From assembly GCA_009809945.1 (NCBI GenBank), contig WTPW01000026.1, forward strand, positions 844,822-908,821: DNA of 64,000 nucleotides, read 5' to 3'. Positions 44,148 to 56,500 of the stretch are shown here, one piece after another. Each line of letters starts with the position of its first letter. Position 1 is the first letter of the stretch. The notes beneath the pieces were generated by a model, which saw only the letters and a list, made by a program, of their open reading frames with translations, had not been told where the DNA came from and searched no databases. A program made the translations under genes and the position numbers. The DNA is from Gigaspora margarita (Eukaryota; Glomeromycota; Glomeromycetes; Diversisporales; Gigasporaceae).

Positions 44148-45650
44148 TTAACAGTTAACAGCAATGCGGTTCCATGGTATCAATGGAACATATTTTTCCA
44201 CATTTTTTTTAATATTATCATCCAAATTCAACCATTTTACTATACCCACATAATTCAAAGAACTTACTCGTATGCAAAATTCAATCAACGCTTTAGCTTC
44301 TTTCTCGTCATCAAGTCGATCAATAAGTAGATATTTTAAAGGTGCATAACAATTACTTAATAAAATATCAATATATGATCTTAAACAAGAATTCCTTATA
44401 TCAATATACTGCAATGTTAATGGCAATTGTTTTGCAAACTGCATAACTAGTGTTTTTGGTTCATTCTCTAGTATTTCATTAAAATTCCATAAAGTAAGAA
44501 ATTGAAGTTTTTGTAAATTACCAATAAGATCAAAGAATTGTGTGGAAAATTCAAAATTTGTAAGGTTAAGATATGTAATATTTGGACAGAAGGACTTAAG
44601 TGTTTCTAGTAATATCGATTTTTCCCGTGTTGGTTCATATGTTGATACAAGGCTTAGTCGTTGTAATAACGTACCAGATTTTTTTAAAAGTGGTACTATA
44701 CTTGATGCATAGATCGGGTAACAGGTAATATCTAAAGTATTGAGGCTTGCCTCTAATATATTTAAATTGCCACAATCATAGATACGAAGAATTCCTAAAT
44801 TTTTACAATTCATTAACACCTTGAACTCTGTGTTACAAGTACATCTCTCTATTATGACTTCGTGTAATGACTCATTTTGACTTTCTAAAGATGAAATAAT
44901 GCCGTGGAACTCTGTAAGATATTCGAATACACCGATTAAGCTAAACTGCCTAAGTTGTTCTTGTGATTTAATAATACGTATAAGAGCATGAAGTAATCGT
45001 GGTTCATAATTAGGACAAAAGTCTTCAAGTTTCAAAACATTAATTTTCGTAGTGTTTTTTGCCAAGATTTCTAATAATGCAGTGACACTTTCGATATTAA
45101 AGTCGGATATTCCACCCATTGATAAATCTTGAAGTCGTGAGAAAAATTGTTCATTACGTCCTAATGAGTAAAAGATTTCTGGATTGATTTCGTAATTCGA
45201 AAAATATAAATCTAATTTGTGCAAAGTGGCTCCACTATCAACAAATAATTTAAATAATAAATTAGTTATGCGGTATATCGATGATGTGATTGGTATTGAA
45301 CTATCAAATTGGGAATCTATCCATTTTCCAACCTCCGTCTCTAGACTGGTTAAATCCAAAAATTTTAGAAATTTTGCATAATTAAACAAAGTTTTTGGAA
45401 ATTTTACATTTATTCCACATTCACTCAAAACGAACTTTTCATTTTCGTCAAGAGATGAAAAATATTGAGAAATAAATAATGGATCTTGACAAGATGAAAA
45501 AGGATCTTGCCAAAGAAAAGGAATTGACATTTTACACCAATGTCGGCTCACAAGTGCACACGAGTATAAAGAATAAAGTTCATTACTTAAATTATTAAGG
45601 ACAATTTCCATTATTTCTGGCATATCGCCCATAAACATTTTTGATGCCAT
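44148..45650 (-). CDS. F-box protein, copy 1 (500 aa)
   Basis: Single uninterrupted frame from ATG at 45650 to TAA at 44148. The N-terminal F-box spans about residues 9-48 (MPEIMEIVLNNL, LYSLYSCALVSRHWCKMSIP, FLW), the segment that binds Skp1 in SCF ubiquitin ligases. The rest, about 450 residues, is leucine- and asparagine-rich. It has spaced L-x-x-L-x-L strands (LLQRLSLVST, ITYLNLTNFE, LQFLTLWNF, LQYIDIRNSC) typical of a divergent LRR-like substrate-binding region. It ends NRIAVNC. The inferred role is selecting proteins for ubiquitination; no target can be named. It is one of three tandem paralogues, closest to copy 2. The sequence just upstream of ATG is conserved in all three and probably holds the promoter. 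Confidence 0.9.
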   Translation of the reverse strand: MASKMFMGDMPEIMEIVLNNLSNELYSLYSCALVSRHWCKMSIPFLWQDPFSSCQDPLFISQYFSSLDENEKFVLSECGINVKFPKTLFNYAKFLKFLDLTSLETEVGKWIDSQFDSSIPITSSIYRITNLLFKLFVDSGATLHKLDLYFSNYEINPEIFYSLGRNEQFFSRLQDLSMGGISDFNIESVTALLEILAKNTTKINVLKLEDFCPNYEPRLLHALIRIIKSQEQLRQFSLIGVFEYLTEFHGIISSLESQNESLHEVIIERCTCNTEFKVLMNCKNLGILRIYDCGNLNILEASLNTLDITCYPIYASSIVPLLKKSGTLLQRLSLVSTYEPTREKSILLETLKSFCPNITYLNLTNFEFSTQFFDLIGNLQKLQFLTLWNFNEILENEPKTLVMQFAKQLPLTLQYIDIRNSCLRSYIDILLSNCYAPLKYLLIDRLDDEKEAKALIEFCIRVSSLNYVGIVKWLNLDDNIKKNVEKYVPLIPWNRIAVNC

Positions 45651-46160
45651 GAATTACTTGTGCTGTATAAACGAGTAAAGGGTTAAATTCGGACAGTCTT
45701 GTTTCACGTATATATATATATGTATTGTTGTATATATATGTATACGCATATTCGTCCGTGTAACATTGATACGTGTACAACATATTGTGAAACGTGAAAT
45801 GCACCCGACCCGGAAGCATGTGTGGGGTCTATGCGGCACAGAGTCGATTTTATGGTTATGATGATTAGTACTAAATTAGCTTTACCGGCAATAAAAGTCT
45901 AAAAGTGATAGATTAGGGTAGCTGCGCGACGTAGTCGCGCTAAAACAAAGAATATCATAAGAGAACATCTTAAAATTTCAGAAATAGAGCTTATTTATAT
46001 TCTTATATTTTATAATTAATATTAATTTTCAAAAGAATTAAAACTTCATTTACTTATTGAATTAAATTATATTGTTGCTTAATTCCGTATCTATTATTAT
46101 TGACTATCGATTATTTCATTTCGAGTTATGTTTTTACTATTTTATTATCAACTATAATAG
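45651..46160. repeat. Upstream flank of F-box gene 1
   Basis: The first 50 bp (CTTGTGCTGTATAAACGAG) are shared with copies 2 and 3. This is the likely minus-strand promoter and 5' UTR. From 45915 a hairpin (GCGCGACGTAGTCGCGC) begins the longer flank repeat. (TATA)n lies near 45710-45740. Confidence 0.6.
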
Positions 46161-46169
46161 TGCAGTCTT

Positions 46170-46435
46170 AATCTTGAGGCAGTTTATTGATAGCAATAGA
46201 GGTTCAATCATATGTTATAACATACTACGTATCTCGGAGTAACATGAATACCAATCTAGTATGCTCATACACGAACAGTCAGTATGTTACTCTAGCACAG
46301 CACATTAGTACGCATGTGAAATCATAGATTATTAACGCCCAATCAAATGCAAGATTTTGCGAACTCACCATTCTAGATGGCAGGAAACCATGCAATCTGT
46401 GATGCAAGCATTACTCCGTTCCTGGTATAGTAGAC
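46170..46435. repeat. End-block fragment with inverted 11-mer
   Basis: 46325-46435 matches the last about 110 bp of the end blocks at 26290 and 40812 (CCAATCAAATGCAAGATTTTGCG ... ACTCCGTTCCTGGTATAG, read in two parts). The hairpin is degraded here (GTGATGCAAGCATTAC). Confidence 0.55.
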
Positions 46436-47050
46436 AAAACGCCATAACGCCATAGATGAAAAATACTTGGTATTTAAGACGTGTATTTTAATAAGCTTAA
46501 TTATTTGTTTGTTAAAGTATTAGATAATTTATCAAAATGTGGCACAAAAGAGTCAATATACTACTAATAGTATTTCAAAATCCGATCCATTAAATCAAAT
46601 ATTGATGCTCGTTCATAATTGTGAAACGCAAATTTACCGGATTTATGTTTGCTACATAGATTCTGGTTGTGTTTTTGCTCTTCAATTTATAATTGCTCTG
46701 GTAGAGGTCTGGTGGAGTACTTAAAGAGACGTGGAAATTTATACATTTGGTTATTTTTTTGAATTTTTTACTTTCGGACTTTTTTGCCGTCTAGATGAAT
46801 TGATAATCTCTAGAATTAAAGATCTTCTGCGATATTGTTCCGCTAAGCCAATCAATCATTTGCTACTAATTTTAATCTGTTAATAAGCTTGTAACTATTA
46901 AGGAGGGAGAGCGTGTATGTTTATCTGATTTAACTCTAATAGTAACTAGGAGATAAGATTCTGATTTACTCGAATAAAGGTCTCTTCAGCACTACACTAA
47001 CTTACTTCCTTTATTTTTCTTTAAGTAAATCAAAGAGAACTTCTCTACAT
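46436..47050. other. Unassigned DNA, less AT-rich
   Basis: No supported gene. The 61-codon frame at 46539-46724 would need a GTG start and has no motif. The right part (46900-47050) has a TTTATT-rich, LTR-like look, but no matching ends were found. Confidence 0.35.
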
Positions 47051-47561
47051 TTATTCCCCGGTTCTTATTTATACTTCTATACTATTTCTTCTCAATTATT
47101 GCCAGATTTCAGATTCGGGCTGATCCGGAATTTTCATAATTCTTTTGATTATATATCTTTTTTTACTTTTTAATGATATACGAATTTTTTAAACTATTAG
47201 TTACAAACAAAAAGTAAAAGTCGTTGGCTAAAAAAAAATAAAAAAAATAGATAAATAAATAAAAAAATAGATAAATAAATAAAAAAATAGATAAATAAAT
47301 AAAAAAATAGATAAATAAATAAAAAAATAGATAAATAAATAAAAAATAAATAAACATAAAAAAAAATAAATAAATACAAAAAAAACAAAGAAAAATGGAA
47401 TAAATACAAAAAAAAAAAAAAAAAAAAAAAAGGAAAAAAGAGAATGAAAAGAAAGAGAAAAAACGAAAGATGGTTTGTGAATTGTAATAAACTAAACTTT
47501 ATGAAATACGCAACATTAATTTGAAGAAATAGTATAGAAGTATAATAAGATCTGGGAATAA
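47051..47561. repeat. Foldback element with A-rich core, copy 2
   Basis: Arms 47051-47091 and 47523-47561 (containing AGTATAGAAGTATAA and its complement) enclose a core related to 1661-1991. Inside lies a 19-bp array, (AAAAAATAGATAAATAAAT) about six times, at 47240-47345, followed by A-rich sequence and TAAACTTTATGAAATA. Confidence 0.6.
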
Positions 47562-47894
47562 ATCAGTTATTATCCGCGAAGTGGACAATAACATATACTT
47601 ATGCACTCTGAATACTGTAGTCGATTTGGATATGACTGCTAATTTGATTTTTAAACATTAACTTAATTAGCAATAAATTTGTCAATTATAAACGACTATA
47701 TCTTGTGCTATTATGCCTTCCATGTCTAATTTTTGGTTAACACAGCTGCCACATGATCATGTGCTAGTTGAATAGATAGTTTTTATTAGTCGACATATAA
47801 AAAAAATTCCAATTTCCAATTTGCGACCCGGCTGGGGTATGAAAACCAAGCATATAATTTTGTGCGGCCTAAGTGATTGCTTTTTTGCCAAAGT

Positions 47895-48032
47895 TTTATA
47901 ATTATAAAATATATTATAATTATTAAATATTTTATAATTATTAAATATTTTATAATTATTAAATATTTTATAATTATTAAATATTTTATAATTATTAAAT
48001 ATTTTATAATTATTAAATATTTTATTATTTTG
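47895..48032. repeat. 19-20 bp AT minisatellite
   Basis: About six near-identical copies of TATAATTATTAAATATTT in tandem. A minus-strand frame through it (Ile/Lys/Tyr repeats) is not considered a gene. Confidence 0.85.
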
Positions 48033-48383
48033 ACATACTTATACGTATAAATACATAATCGCACGTGTTTGGGAGTGATATAACAGGACCGGAAACCCCT
48101 ATTATAGGTGCCAGCCATAAAAAATTCTCTTATGTTCTCTGCTAATCAGGGTTTTTATAATTAAACGAATCAGATAATGCGAATTAGTCAAACACAATTG
48201 TTAAATGCTAAAACTGTAAGATCTATATATATGCGAATCCAATCCAGAGCGTGACCTTTTTTTTGCGAATCAATATAAAGTTGTGAACTTCACAAAGTTT
48301 ATAATAATTTGAATTTATGATAGGCGATCACTTTTTTAAAATTTATAGTACAGTAGTATCCAAATATTGTTGTGGTGGGTACC
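48033..48383. other. Unassigned AT-rich DNA
   Basis: No gene or paired repeat seen between the minisatellite and the following MITE. Confidence 0.4.
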
Positions 48384-48385
48384 TA

Positions 48386-49031
48386 CCGTAAATTCTCGAA
48401 ATAACGGGCATCTGCGGGTTATTTGAATACGTGGGCGTTATTTCGAATACGCGCATGGGCGTTATTTTGAATATATAGGTTAATTTTTTTGAAATTAATA
48501 CAAAGCATAAAAAAAAAAAAAAAGAATCCGCCAAACACCTTCAAACTTATTTAATAAGGTGTTTCAGTGCTAATGTTCAGGTTTCTGATTCCGAATTAAA
48601 TTATCGACATATTTATTCGAAATCAGTGATTTATAAATCCTATTAATTTTTATTTGTAACCTCAATTATGTAATAATGAATTCTTTTACGATCATAAATT
48701 TTCTTTCGAAATTCTATACCTAAGCATCAAAAAAAGGCTGCTTTTTTATCTCCGGATAACCTCATTCATTTTCTCATTTCGAGATTTCGAACTAAAATCA
48801 TAAATTCTTAGTTAATCGTTGATATTAGAGAAGTGATGTATAACTAAAGGACGTTTGCTTATTACTGGCATAAGGTCAAATGAATTTATATATAACGCGA
48901 TATAAATGTATATGGTGAGGTGCGCGTTATTTCGGGGCGCGCATGGGCATTATTTCGAAACCACCTATGCTATTTTTAGGGGACGCGATTTTCGAAATAA
49001 CGCCCATGCCCGTTATTTCGAGAATTTACGG
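48386..49031. mobile_element. Tc1/mariner-like MITE (646 bp), TA duplication
   Basis: The ends CCGTAAATTCTCGAAATAAC and its exact complement form 25-bp inverted repeats flanked by TA (48384-48385, 49032-49033). The subterminal regions hold repeated GGGCGTTATTTCGAA and CGCGCATGGGC motifs, far richer in CpG than the neighbourhood. No transposase. The same family is at 59009-60253. Confidence 0.88.
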
Positions 49032-49033
49032 TA

Positions 49034-49379
49034 TAATAGAGCTTTTTTTTTGGTCGTTACGCTTAATAATTAAATACGATCTAATCTTCCAAAAATAATA
49101 CTGTGACAATGATAATAATAATGATCAAACTAATCCATCTATGGAATAAAACGCATGTTTTACTCAAGATTTAACCATACAGGTTTGCTAAATATTTGAA
49201 ATAGGGGTTTAAAGTTAAGAAAAATGTAGCGCATTTTGAAAATAAATATGGGTTCGAAGAATCTTATTTGTTCCTCAAAATTTTGAAATCGGAAAACAAA
49301 ATGAGAATGTTGAAGACTTTCATTCCATGAAATCGGAAAAATTTTAAAATTAGTGTAGTAGGGGATTTCATAAATAACA
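49034..49379. other. Unassigned AT-rich DNA left of F-box unit 2
   Basis: No gene seen. Homology to the other F-box units begins at about 49380, so this is where unit 2 is truncated on its downstream side. Confidence 0.4.
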
Positions 49380-50389
49380 AATAAAGTTCTTCACACTCAT
49401 ACATCAAATTATTCGAATAAAGGAAATTAAATATTAAATCTCATGAATACTTATAAATATTTGCAATATAAGTATAATAAAATAATAAATAGCAAGTATT
49501 AATGAGCTTGAACAAATTATTTAAATAATTATGATTAAAAGCTTTTTATTTTATCATCCTAAAAGAATTACTATTTTCAACTAAATATATTTATAAATAT
49601 ATATATAGATATAACCAGGTTTTCGGACCATTTTTCTATGTTATGAAAACGAAAACTTTTTGTGTGGCCTTATAAAATTGTAATATTTATTTTTAACATT
49701 TTAAAAAAAAAAATAAAAGTAATCTATATATTAAACATTACAAAAAAATATTAATTATTTATAATTTTTTAAAAAAGTTAAATTTATCTTCCTCTTTAAC
49801 AAACTTTTTTCAAAACTTAAATTAGAACCTTTGTAATCCTAATACAAATAATAACAATTTTAATTAGTAATATTTTTTTTACTTCGCTACACTAATATTC
49901 GAAAAACCACAATAGAATGAAATTTATTAATTATAACCATTTTCAATCTAAATAGGTCAAGTCTTTTTTGAATACAACCAAAAGGACCAGACTTTAAAAC
50001 GGTCTAAATTTAAAAATGACAAGGAATTCCATTATGGGAGACTGATATATAAATATATTGGCCAGTGTAAAGATTGCATTTTGATTAGGTATTTAATTTC
50101 GAGGGTTCCATTTATAGAGATCCAATCTATAATATATTACTAGATCGTGAATAAGGATAGACTTTTAAATTTCTTGGGTCTCAAATGTTAACAACCAATT
50201 TTAACCAATAAACGCTAATGTATTTTAACAATAAATATTTTAATAATAATATTACTAAATGTTTTGGTTAACTATTTTTATATGTGTATTAAAAAATATT
50301 ACAACTTCAAAAATTAATAAATGATGCTAAGCTTGTCTAAAAATCAGTTATAAATTTGTCTATAAGTTAAAAGAAATTTATATGTAAAA
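49380..50389. repeat. Downstream flank of F-box gene 2
   Basis: Aligns with 43120-44147 almost throughout, with small indels. Non-coding. Confidence 0.75.
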
Positions 50390-51889
50390 TTAGCAGCTAA
50401 CAGCAATGCGGTTCCATGGTATCAATGTAACATATTTTTCCACATTTTTTTTAATATTATCATCCAAATTCAACCATTTTACTATACCCACATAATTCAA
50501 AGAACTTACTCGTATGCAAAATTCAATCAACACTTTAGCTTCTTTCTCGTCATCAATGAGATCAATTAGTAGATATTTTAAAGGTGCATAACAATTGCTG
50601 AATAAAATATCAATATATGATCTTAAACAAGAATTCCTTATGTCAAGATATTGCAATGTTAATGGCAATAGTTTTGCAAACTGCATAACAAGTATTTTTG
50701 GTTCATCCTCTAGTATTTCATTAAAATTCCATAAAGTAAGAAATTGAAGCTTTTGTAAATTACCAATAAGATCAAAGAATTGTGTGGAACATTCAAAATT
50801 TATAAGGTTGAGATATGTAATATTTGGACAGAAGGACTTAAGTGTTTCTAGTAATATCGATTTTTCCCGAGTTGGTTCTTTTAAAGACTCAAGTTTTAGT
50901 CGTTGTAATAACGTACCAGATTTTTTTAAAATTGGTACTATACTCGATGCATAGATCGGGTAATTGGTAATTTCTAAAGTATTGAGGCTTACCTCTAATA
51001 TATTTAAATTAACACAATCATTGATGCGAAGAATTCCTAAATTTTTACAATTCATTAACACCTTGAACTCTGTGTTAAAAGTACAACACTCTATTATAAC
51101 TTCGCGTAATGACTTATTTTGACTCTCTAATGATGAAATAATGCCGTGAAACTCTGCAAAATAATCTTCTAAACCGATTAAGCTAAATTGTCTAAGTTGT
51201 TCTTGTGATTTAATAATACGTTCAACTGCATGAAATATTCGTAGGTTATAATAAGATTCAAGTTCAACGTTCAAAACATTAATTTTTGTAGTGTTTTTTG
51301 CCAAGATTTCTAATAATGCAGTGATGCTTTCGATGATAAAGTCTGATATTCCACCCAATGATAAATCTTGAAGTCGTGAGAAAAATTGTTCATTTCGTCC
51401 TAATGAGTAAAAGATCTCTGGATTGAATTCGTAATCCGAAAAGTATAAATCTAATTTGTGCAAAGTGGCCCCACTCTCAACAAATAACTTAAATAATAAA
51501 TTAGTTATGCGGTATATTGATGATGCGATTGTTTTTGAACCAACAAGCTGGGAATTTATCCATTTTCCAACCTCCGTCTCTAGACTGGTTAAATCCAAAA
51601 ATTTTAGAAATTTTGCATAATTAAACAAAGTTTTTGGAAATTTTACATTTATTCCACATTCATTCAAAATGAGTTTTTCGTTTTCGTTAAGAGATGAAAA
51701 ATATTGAGAAATAAATAATGGATTTTGACAAAAAGAAAAAGGATTTTGCCAAAGAAAAGGAATTGACATTTTACACCAATGTCGGCTCACAAGTGCACAC
51801 GAGTATAAAGAATAAAGTTCATTACTTAAATTATTAAGAACAATTTCCATTAATTCTGGCATATCGCCCATAAACATTTTTGATGCCAT
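50390..51889 (-). CDS. F-box protein, copy 2 (499 aa)
   Basis: Uninterrupted from ATG at 51889 to the stop at 50390. The F-box is at about residues 9-48 (MPELMEIVLNNL, LYSCALVSRHWC), followed by the same long LRR-like region as copy 1 (LLQRLKLESL, YLNLINFECS, LQFLTLWNF, LQYLDIRNSC). It ends NRIAVSC. Most differences from copy 1 lie between about residues 105 and 300, for example around FSDYEFNPEIF and LNVELESYYN. They are mostly amino acid substitutions with the frame preserved, which points to a working gene. It probably acts as an SCF substrate adaptor; the target is unknown. A Tc1-like MITE lies 1.4 kb downstream of its stop. Confidence 0.9.
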   Translation of the reverse strand: MASKMFMGDMPELMEIVLNNLSNELYSLYSCALVSRHWCKMSIPFLWQNPFSFCQNPLFISQYFSSLNENEKLILNECGINVKFPKTLFNYAKFLKFLDLTSLETEVGKWINSQLVGSKTIASSIYRITNLLFKLFVESGATLHKLDLYFSDYEFNPEIFYSLGRNEQFFSRLQDLSLGGISDFIIESITALLEILAKNTTKINVLNVELESYYNLRIFHAVERIIKSQEQLRQFSLIGLEDYFAEFHGIISSLESQNKSLREVIIECCTFNTEFKVLMNCKNLGILRINDCVNLNILEVSLNTLEITNYPIYASSIVPILKKSGTLLQRLKLESLKEPTREKSILLETLKSFCPNITYLNLINFECSTQFFDLIGNLQKLQFLTLWNFNEILEDEPKILVMQFAKLLPLTLQYLDIRNSCLRSYIDILFSNCYAPLKYLLIDLIDDEKEAKVLIEFCIRVSSLNYVGIVKWLNLDDNIKKNVEKYVTLIPWNRIAVSC

Positions 51890-52560
51890 GACTTACTTGT
51901 GCTATATAAACGAGTAAAGGATTAAGTTCGGTACAACCGTATTTGTATAGTATTGTAGTATATATGTATTCGTCTGCGTAACATTGATATATGTACAACA
52001 TATTGTTGAGCACTGCGGAAGCACGTGGAGGATATCTATGTGGCGTAGCGTTGATTTGGTAATAAAAGCTATGTATAAAAGTGATAAATTAGGCTATCTG
52101 CGCGACGTAGTCACGTTAAACCAGGAATGCATAAGAGTACATCTTAAAATTTCCGAAATAGAGCTTATTTACATTATTATATTTTATAATTAATTTTATG
52201 ATAAATTAATTTTCAAAAGAGTTAAAACTTCATTTCTTATGGAATTAAATTTATTTCATATATTATTATTTAACAATATCTATTATTTCATTTCAGCTAT
52301 ATTTTTACTATTTTATTACCAATTATAATTGTGCTTTACATCGTTATATCATATATTGTTATCTTTTTATACTCAGCTTCTGTTTATTTTTAACCATACT
52401 ATTGATAAGCGGACAATTTAGATTACTCTTAACATGCAGTCTCAGGTGTGGGACAAAATAAGTAAGTCGAAAGAAATAAAAATACGATTAAGCTATTAAG
52501 AATATTATTTATAGCTTTTAAAATTCTATAAATTCACATATAAAATCTAATTAATGATTT
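51890..52560. repeat. Upstream flank of F-box gene 2
   Basis: A promoter-proximal part is conserved with copies 1 and 3 (TTGTGCTATATAAACGAG; GTAGTATATATGTATTCGTC also matches copy 3). A degenerate hairpin follows at 52095, then the long flank repeat ending near 52540. Confidence 0.65.
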
Positions 52561-52973
52561 GAACCGGTTAGACTATAATCGGATAACTGAACCGAACAGA
52601 AAAAATTCTATAAACTGATTTAAGCAAATGCTTAACTGGTTAATCTGGTTAATCGGTTGACCTGGCATAATTGTTTGACCCGGCATAATCGGTTACATCG
52701 ATATAATCGGTTGGCCTGATTAACCTGACATACTCGGTTGACTCAACATAATTTTTATGGCTTAGAGACGTTTCGGTGCAGTTTCCGTGCAGTGATTTTG
52801 AAACCCGTGCTTACACGCATATAATTTCGTATTTATGCATGCATTTCCGTGTATCGAGTTTTCATAGGGCGAATTGGCCGAGTTAACCGACTTGGTAGGG
52901 TCAACCGAATTAGCCGGAACAACCCAGTAGCCGGATTAATTAAAAATAGACTTAAACATCATGAAAAAATTCT
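52561..52973. repeat. Degenerate ATAATCGGTTGACC repeat
   Basis: Irregular tandem units of about 16-25 bp built on ATAATCGGTTGACCTG (52600-52760). The same array lies at 63090-63420 beyond F-box unit 3, so it belongs to the duplicated flank. The remainder to 52973 has no gene. Confidence 0.6.
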
Positions 52974-53267
52974 GTGCCAGGCTTTGTCGATCATGTGGCG
53001 CAGAAAATCCTTTAAAGTTCGATTATATTAGGGTTAGGGTTAGGGTCGTGTGTCAAATAGAGAGTCTATATAGTAAAACTGCCCAACGAAAACTTTTTGA
53101 TAGTGCGCTAAAGGCGATTTCTTATGCAAAATTTCAAGAAATAAGCGATTTTTAACAAAACGAACGTATGTTTTGAAATTTCCTGATCGTGTTACGTTAC
53201 ACCTGATCTTTAAAATTTGATTTGTGGATCAGGAGGTCTGCGCCATATGATCGACAAAACCTGGCAC
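52974..53267. mobile_element. MITE (294 bp) containing TTAGGG repeats
   Basis: The left end GTGCCAGGCTTTGTCGATCA and the complement of the right end, GTGCCAGGTTTTGTCGATCA, form inverted repeats of about 31 bp that continue as TGGCGCAGA. Three TTAGGG units lie at 53028-53046. No coding capacity. The target duplication is not clear. Confidence 0.75.
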
Positions 53268-53399
53268 TAATTTTTGTATGCCACGGAAACTGATCATCTA
53301 AAAAATTTAAGACACGTTATCACACGAAAAATTGAAACCCTTTCACTATCGTGCATAGTATTATATCCATATATTAATCTTTATAATCACATGATTTCC

Positions 53400-53511
53400 G
53401 TGCATTAACGTGCACAATGGTTAAGATTCTTAATGATCATAATTTCCGCGCACTGATGTGCACAATTGTTAAGATTCTTAACGATTATAATTTTCGTGCA
53501 CTGACGTTGAG
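53400..53511. repeat. 48-bp tandem repeat
   Basis: Two full units and a partial one containing GTTAAGATTCTTAA and CGTGCACTGACGT. A 64-codon frame through it encodes VKILND(H/Y)NFRAL twice and is probably incidental. Confidence 0.6.
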
Positions 53512-53562
53512 AAGGGGAAATTATTACCCTACTTCTAACTATAACCACTTTACACTACTAAC

Positions 53563-56500
53563 TAGGGTTCTGCAAACCCGGCACATACCTATGCAAAAAG
53601 GGGGCATTTAAGGCATGGGCATAACATGACTTCAAATTTTAGGGCACCGGCACGGGCCTACATAGGCATTGGCACAAGCATTGGCATTAGTATTGGTGCC
53701 CGGCACTGTGCCAATAGTGTTAGGTATATTACATATTTATACGATCAATTAATAAGATCAATTTTACGATCATTTATTAAAATAATAGTTGCACGTATAT
53801 ATTATTATATATATATGTAAAGCAATAGCATTATTTTAAGAATTATTTTATATGATTTTAAAAAAAAATAATATAATAAAATATTATTTTGCTTCAGGTA
53901 AATCTTCAAGCGGACTAGATTTTTTTTGACTTTCTTTTAACCACGAGTGCATAAGTATTATGCTAGATACTGTGTTTTCATTAAGATTAGCTCTGTCATT
54001 TGTAACTGTAAAACTAGCACGAGAAAAAGCTCTTTCGCTAGCAACACTAGAAGGTTGCATACTAAGAAAGTCACGGGCCATCTGACCAAGAATAGGAAAT
54101 CGTTTTGATAATAATTTCCAACTAAGTAATCCATTATTTTCCACATTAGTTTCTATATCATTATTTTCATTTTCAAAGTTTTCAAGAGGTTCTCGCTCAT
54201 ATAAATCCAACTCATATTCAAGAGTATTAATACGACGTTTTTTTGCAATTCACCTTTTAGGAAAAAATATATTATATGTTGTATGATCATCAGTTTTTTT
54301 TTCTGAATTTGAAGAAATTGAACTTGTATACTTTNTTTCATACAAAAGTATTTTTTGTCGAGCATTATTAATATATTGCTCAGCTTTACTTTCAGAATAT
54401 CCTCCAATTTCTAATAGGGTTGCTTTTAAATATTCCATTTTATATCTTGGATCAAGAATGTGAGCGATTAAAACATGATCCGATATTTTACTCCAATATT
54501 TTTGAAATTTTTTTTCATTAAATTTACAGCATTGCTATTATGTTTAATATTATTAATATGCTGTTCGATTTCTAATATTATTGTTAATGCTTCTGAAATC
54601 GAATTCNACAGATCTTTTNAAANAATTGTTGTTNCAATCTCAAANGGTTTAAGAAATTTACAAATTGATTCTAATTCTAATAGCTCATTAGTTTCTAAAC
54701 AGGGTGGCATTGACAATTCTTTTAACTGCATTTCTTCAACTGCAGGATGTAATATAATATATCTTTCGAACATATCTAAAACAGAGTTCCAACGAGTCTC
54801 AATCTCTAAAATTGGTCGTAAAAAATCTATTCCAAACTTTACAATATGACTCCAATAATTCTAAACGTCCATTAGCTAAAGGATTCGCTAGATACTTCAT
54901 AATTTTATGTACTTTTGCCGAAGCTTATTAATTTCTACCAATCCTGCATTTACAATGAGATTAAGGATATGGCACATGCATCCAATAGATATAAGATCTA
55001 CATTAGACAACTCTTCCTGAAGCATTCGAATAACTGCTTTATTTGTTGTTGTGTTGTCCATAGTAAGTGAAAAAATCTTATCATTAATGCTATAATTATT
55101 TAAAGTATTAATTATCACTGATTTAATTTCTTTTGCTGTCTGACCAGATCTCTGAAAACTTAATAGAATATTAACAATATTCCAGTTGTCACTTATCCAA
55201 GAGCCTGTAACAACTGTATAGTGGCATCAATGGGCTGTTGAATGCCATCCATCACATGTTAATGAAATCCGACCTGGCATTTTTGCCATAACATCTTTAA
55301 TAAAATTAAATCTGATTTCATAAATGCTTCCTGAAAGATGACGAGATATTGTTGTTGGATGAGGAACTTTATATGTATCCGTTACATAATGAAGCTTGTT
55401 TACCATTCTATGAAATAATGGATTATTAAGAATGTTGAAAGAAATTCCAGTACCAACAACTAAATCAATTATTGAGTTGTCTACATCTTCTTTTGTAACA
55501 GGTTTAACAAAGTTGAATTTGATATCCTGAGTTATACATGAAGTAGTATGTTTTTTTAAATGTGATTTACTAGTATTAATTGAATATCGTTTCTTATTGC
55601 AATGCTTGCACTGACGAACAACTTGATTTTCATGCAATACTTCAGTCCAATGATTTTTTGTAATATATGTCTCAGCATTAGTACTTGATTCTGTAATATT
55701 ATCCTCTGATGAGATACTTGGAGTAGAATTATCCGAATATGTTGATGTTAAATCTTCCATCGGTAAAATGCAAAGTTGGAACATAAAAATAAAGTGTAAA
55801 CATGAAAAACAAGTGCATCTTTTTATTTGAAAAAAAAAATTTTAATAATATAATATTCATAGCGTCATTCATTGATTGCGGCATAAAATTTTGAAATTAA
55901 TTTATTGTTAACTATAATGACGCTAAGAGAAAATTAAACATCAGGCTTTTAAGTTCATTATTTATTGCCTACTAAGAAATAATAAATAATAAAAGCTCAA
56001 TAAAAGCTCGAAAACTAATTTCTCCTTGAAGTCACTCATCTTGAATTTGCAATAGAAATTATAATTAGCACAAGCAAATATGATGAATGATATATGACGC
56101 AGTAAAATCAATTATAATCTTTACGCAATAGTTAGAAAGACTTATTCAGAAATTAAGTATATTAAACAATAAATATGAATATTATTCAATTTTATTGTTA
56201 TTTTAGCTAGTCAATTTAATTATACTATTGCTCTATCAAACAGGTTGAAAAGCAATATTAGAGCATTTTTCGATTTTTAATTTTTTTAAAATCTTCTATA
56301 TATCAGAAAAAACTCAAATAGCAATTCCCTTTTAGAGCGAAATAGAAGCGAAAATAAAAAAAAAACCAAAATTATAACATCGATATATATTATATTTCAT
56401 AAACAATTCAGTAAAAATTAAGTTTTGAACTTTCGTTAGGTGGCTTAATTATATATATATACCAATACGAGTTATGGTGTGGTTAATAATTAAATAAAAG

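Noticed and set aside
46539-46724. 61-codon frame upstream of the A-rich foldback
   Set aside because: It would need a GTG start; the ATG two bases earlier is in a different, short frame. No motif and no paralogue in the other F-box units.
47163-47409. Phe/Leu/Tyr-rich frames resembling membrane peptides
   Set aside because: They are translations of the (AAAAAATAGATAAATAAAT)n array.
47786-48118. 110-codon Ile/Lys/Tyr repeat protein
   Set aside because: It is generated by the 19-20 bp AT minisatellite; there is no conserved start and no homologue in sister units.
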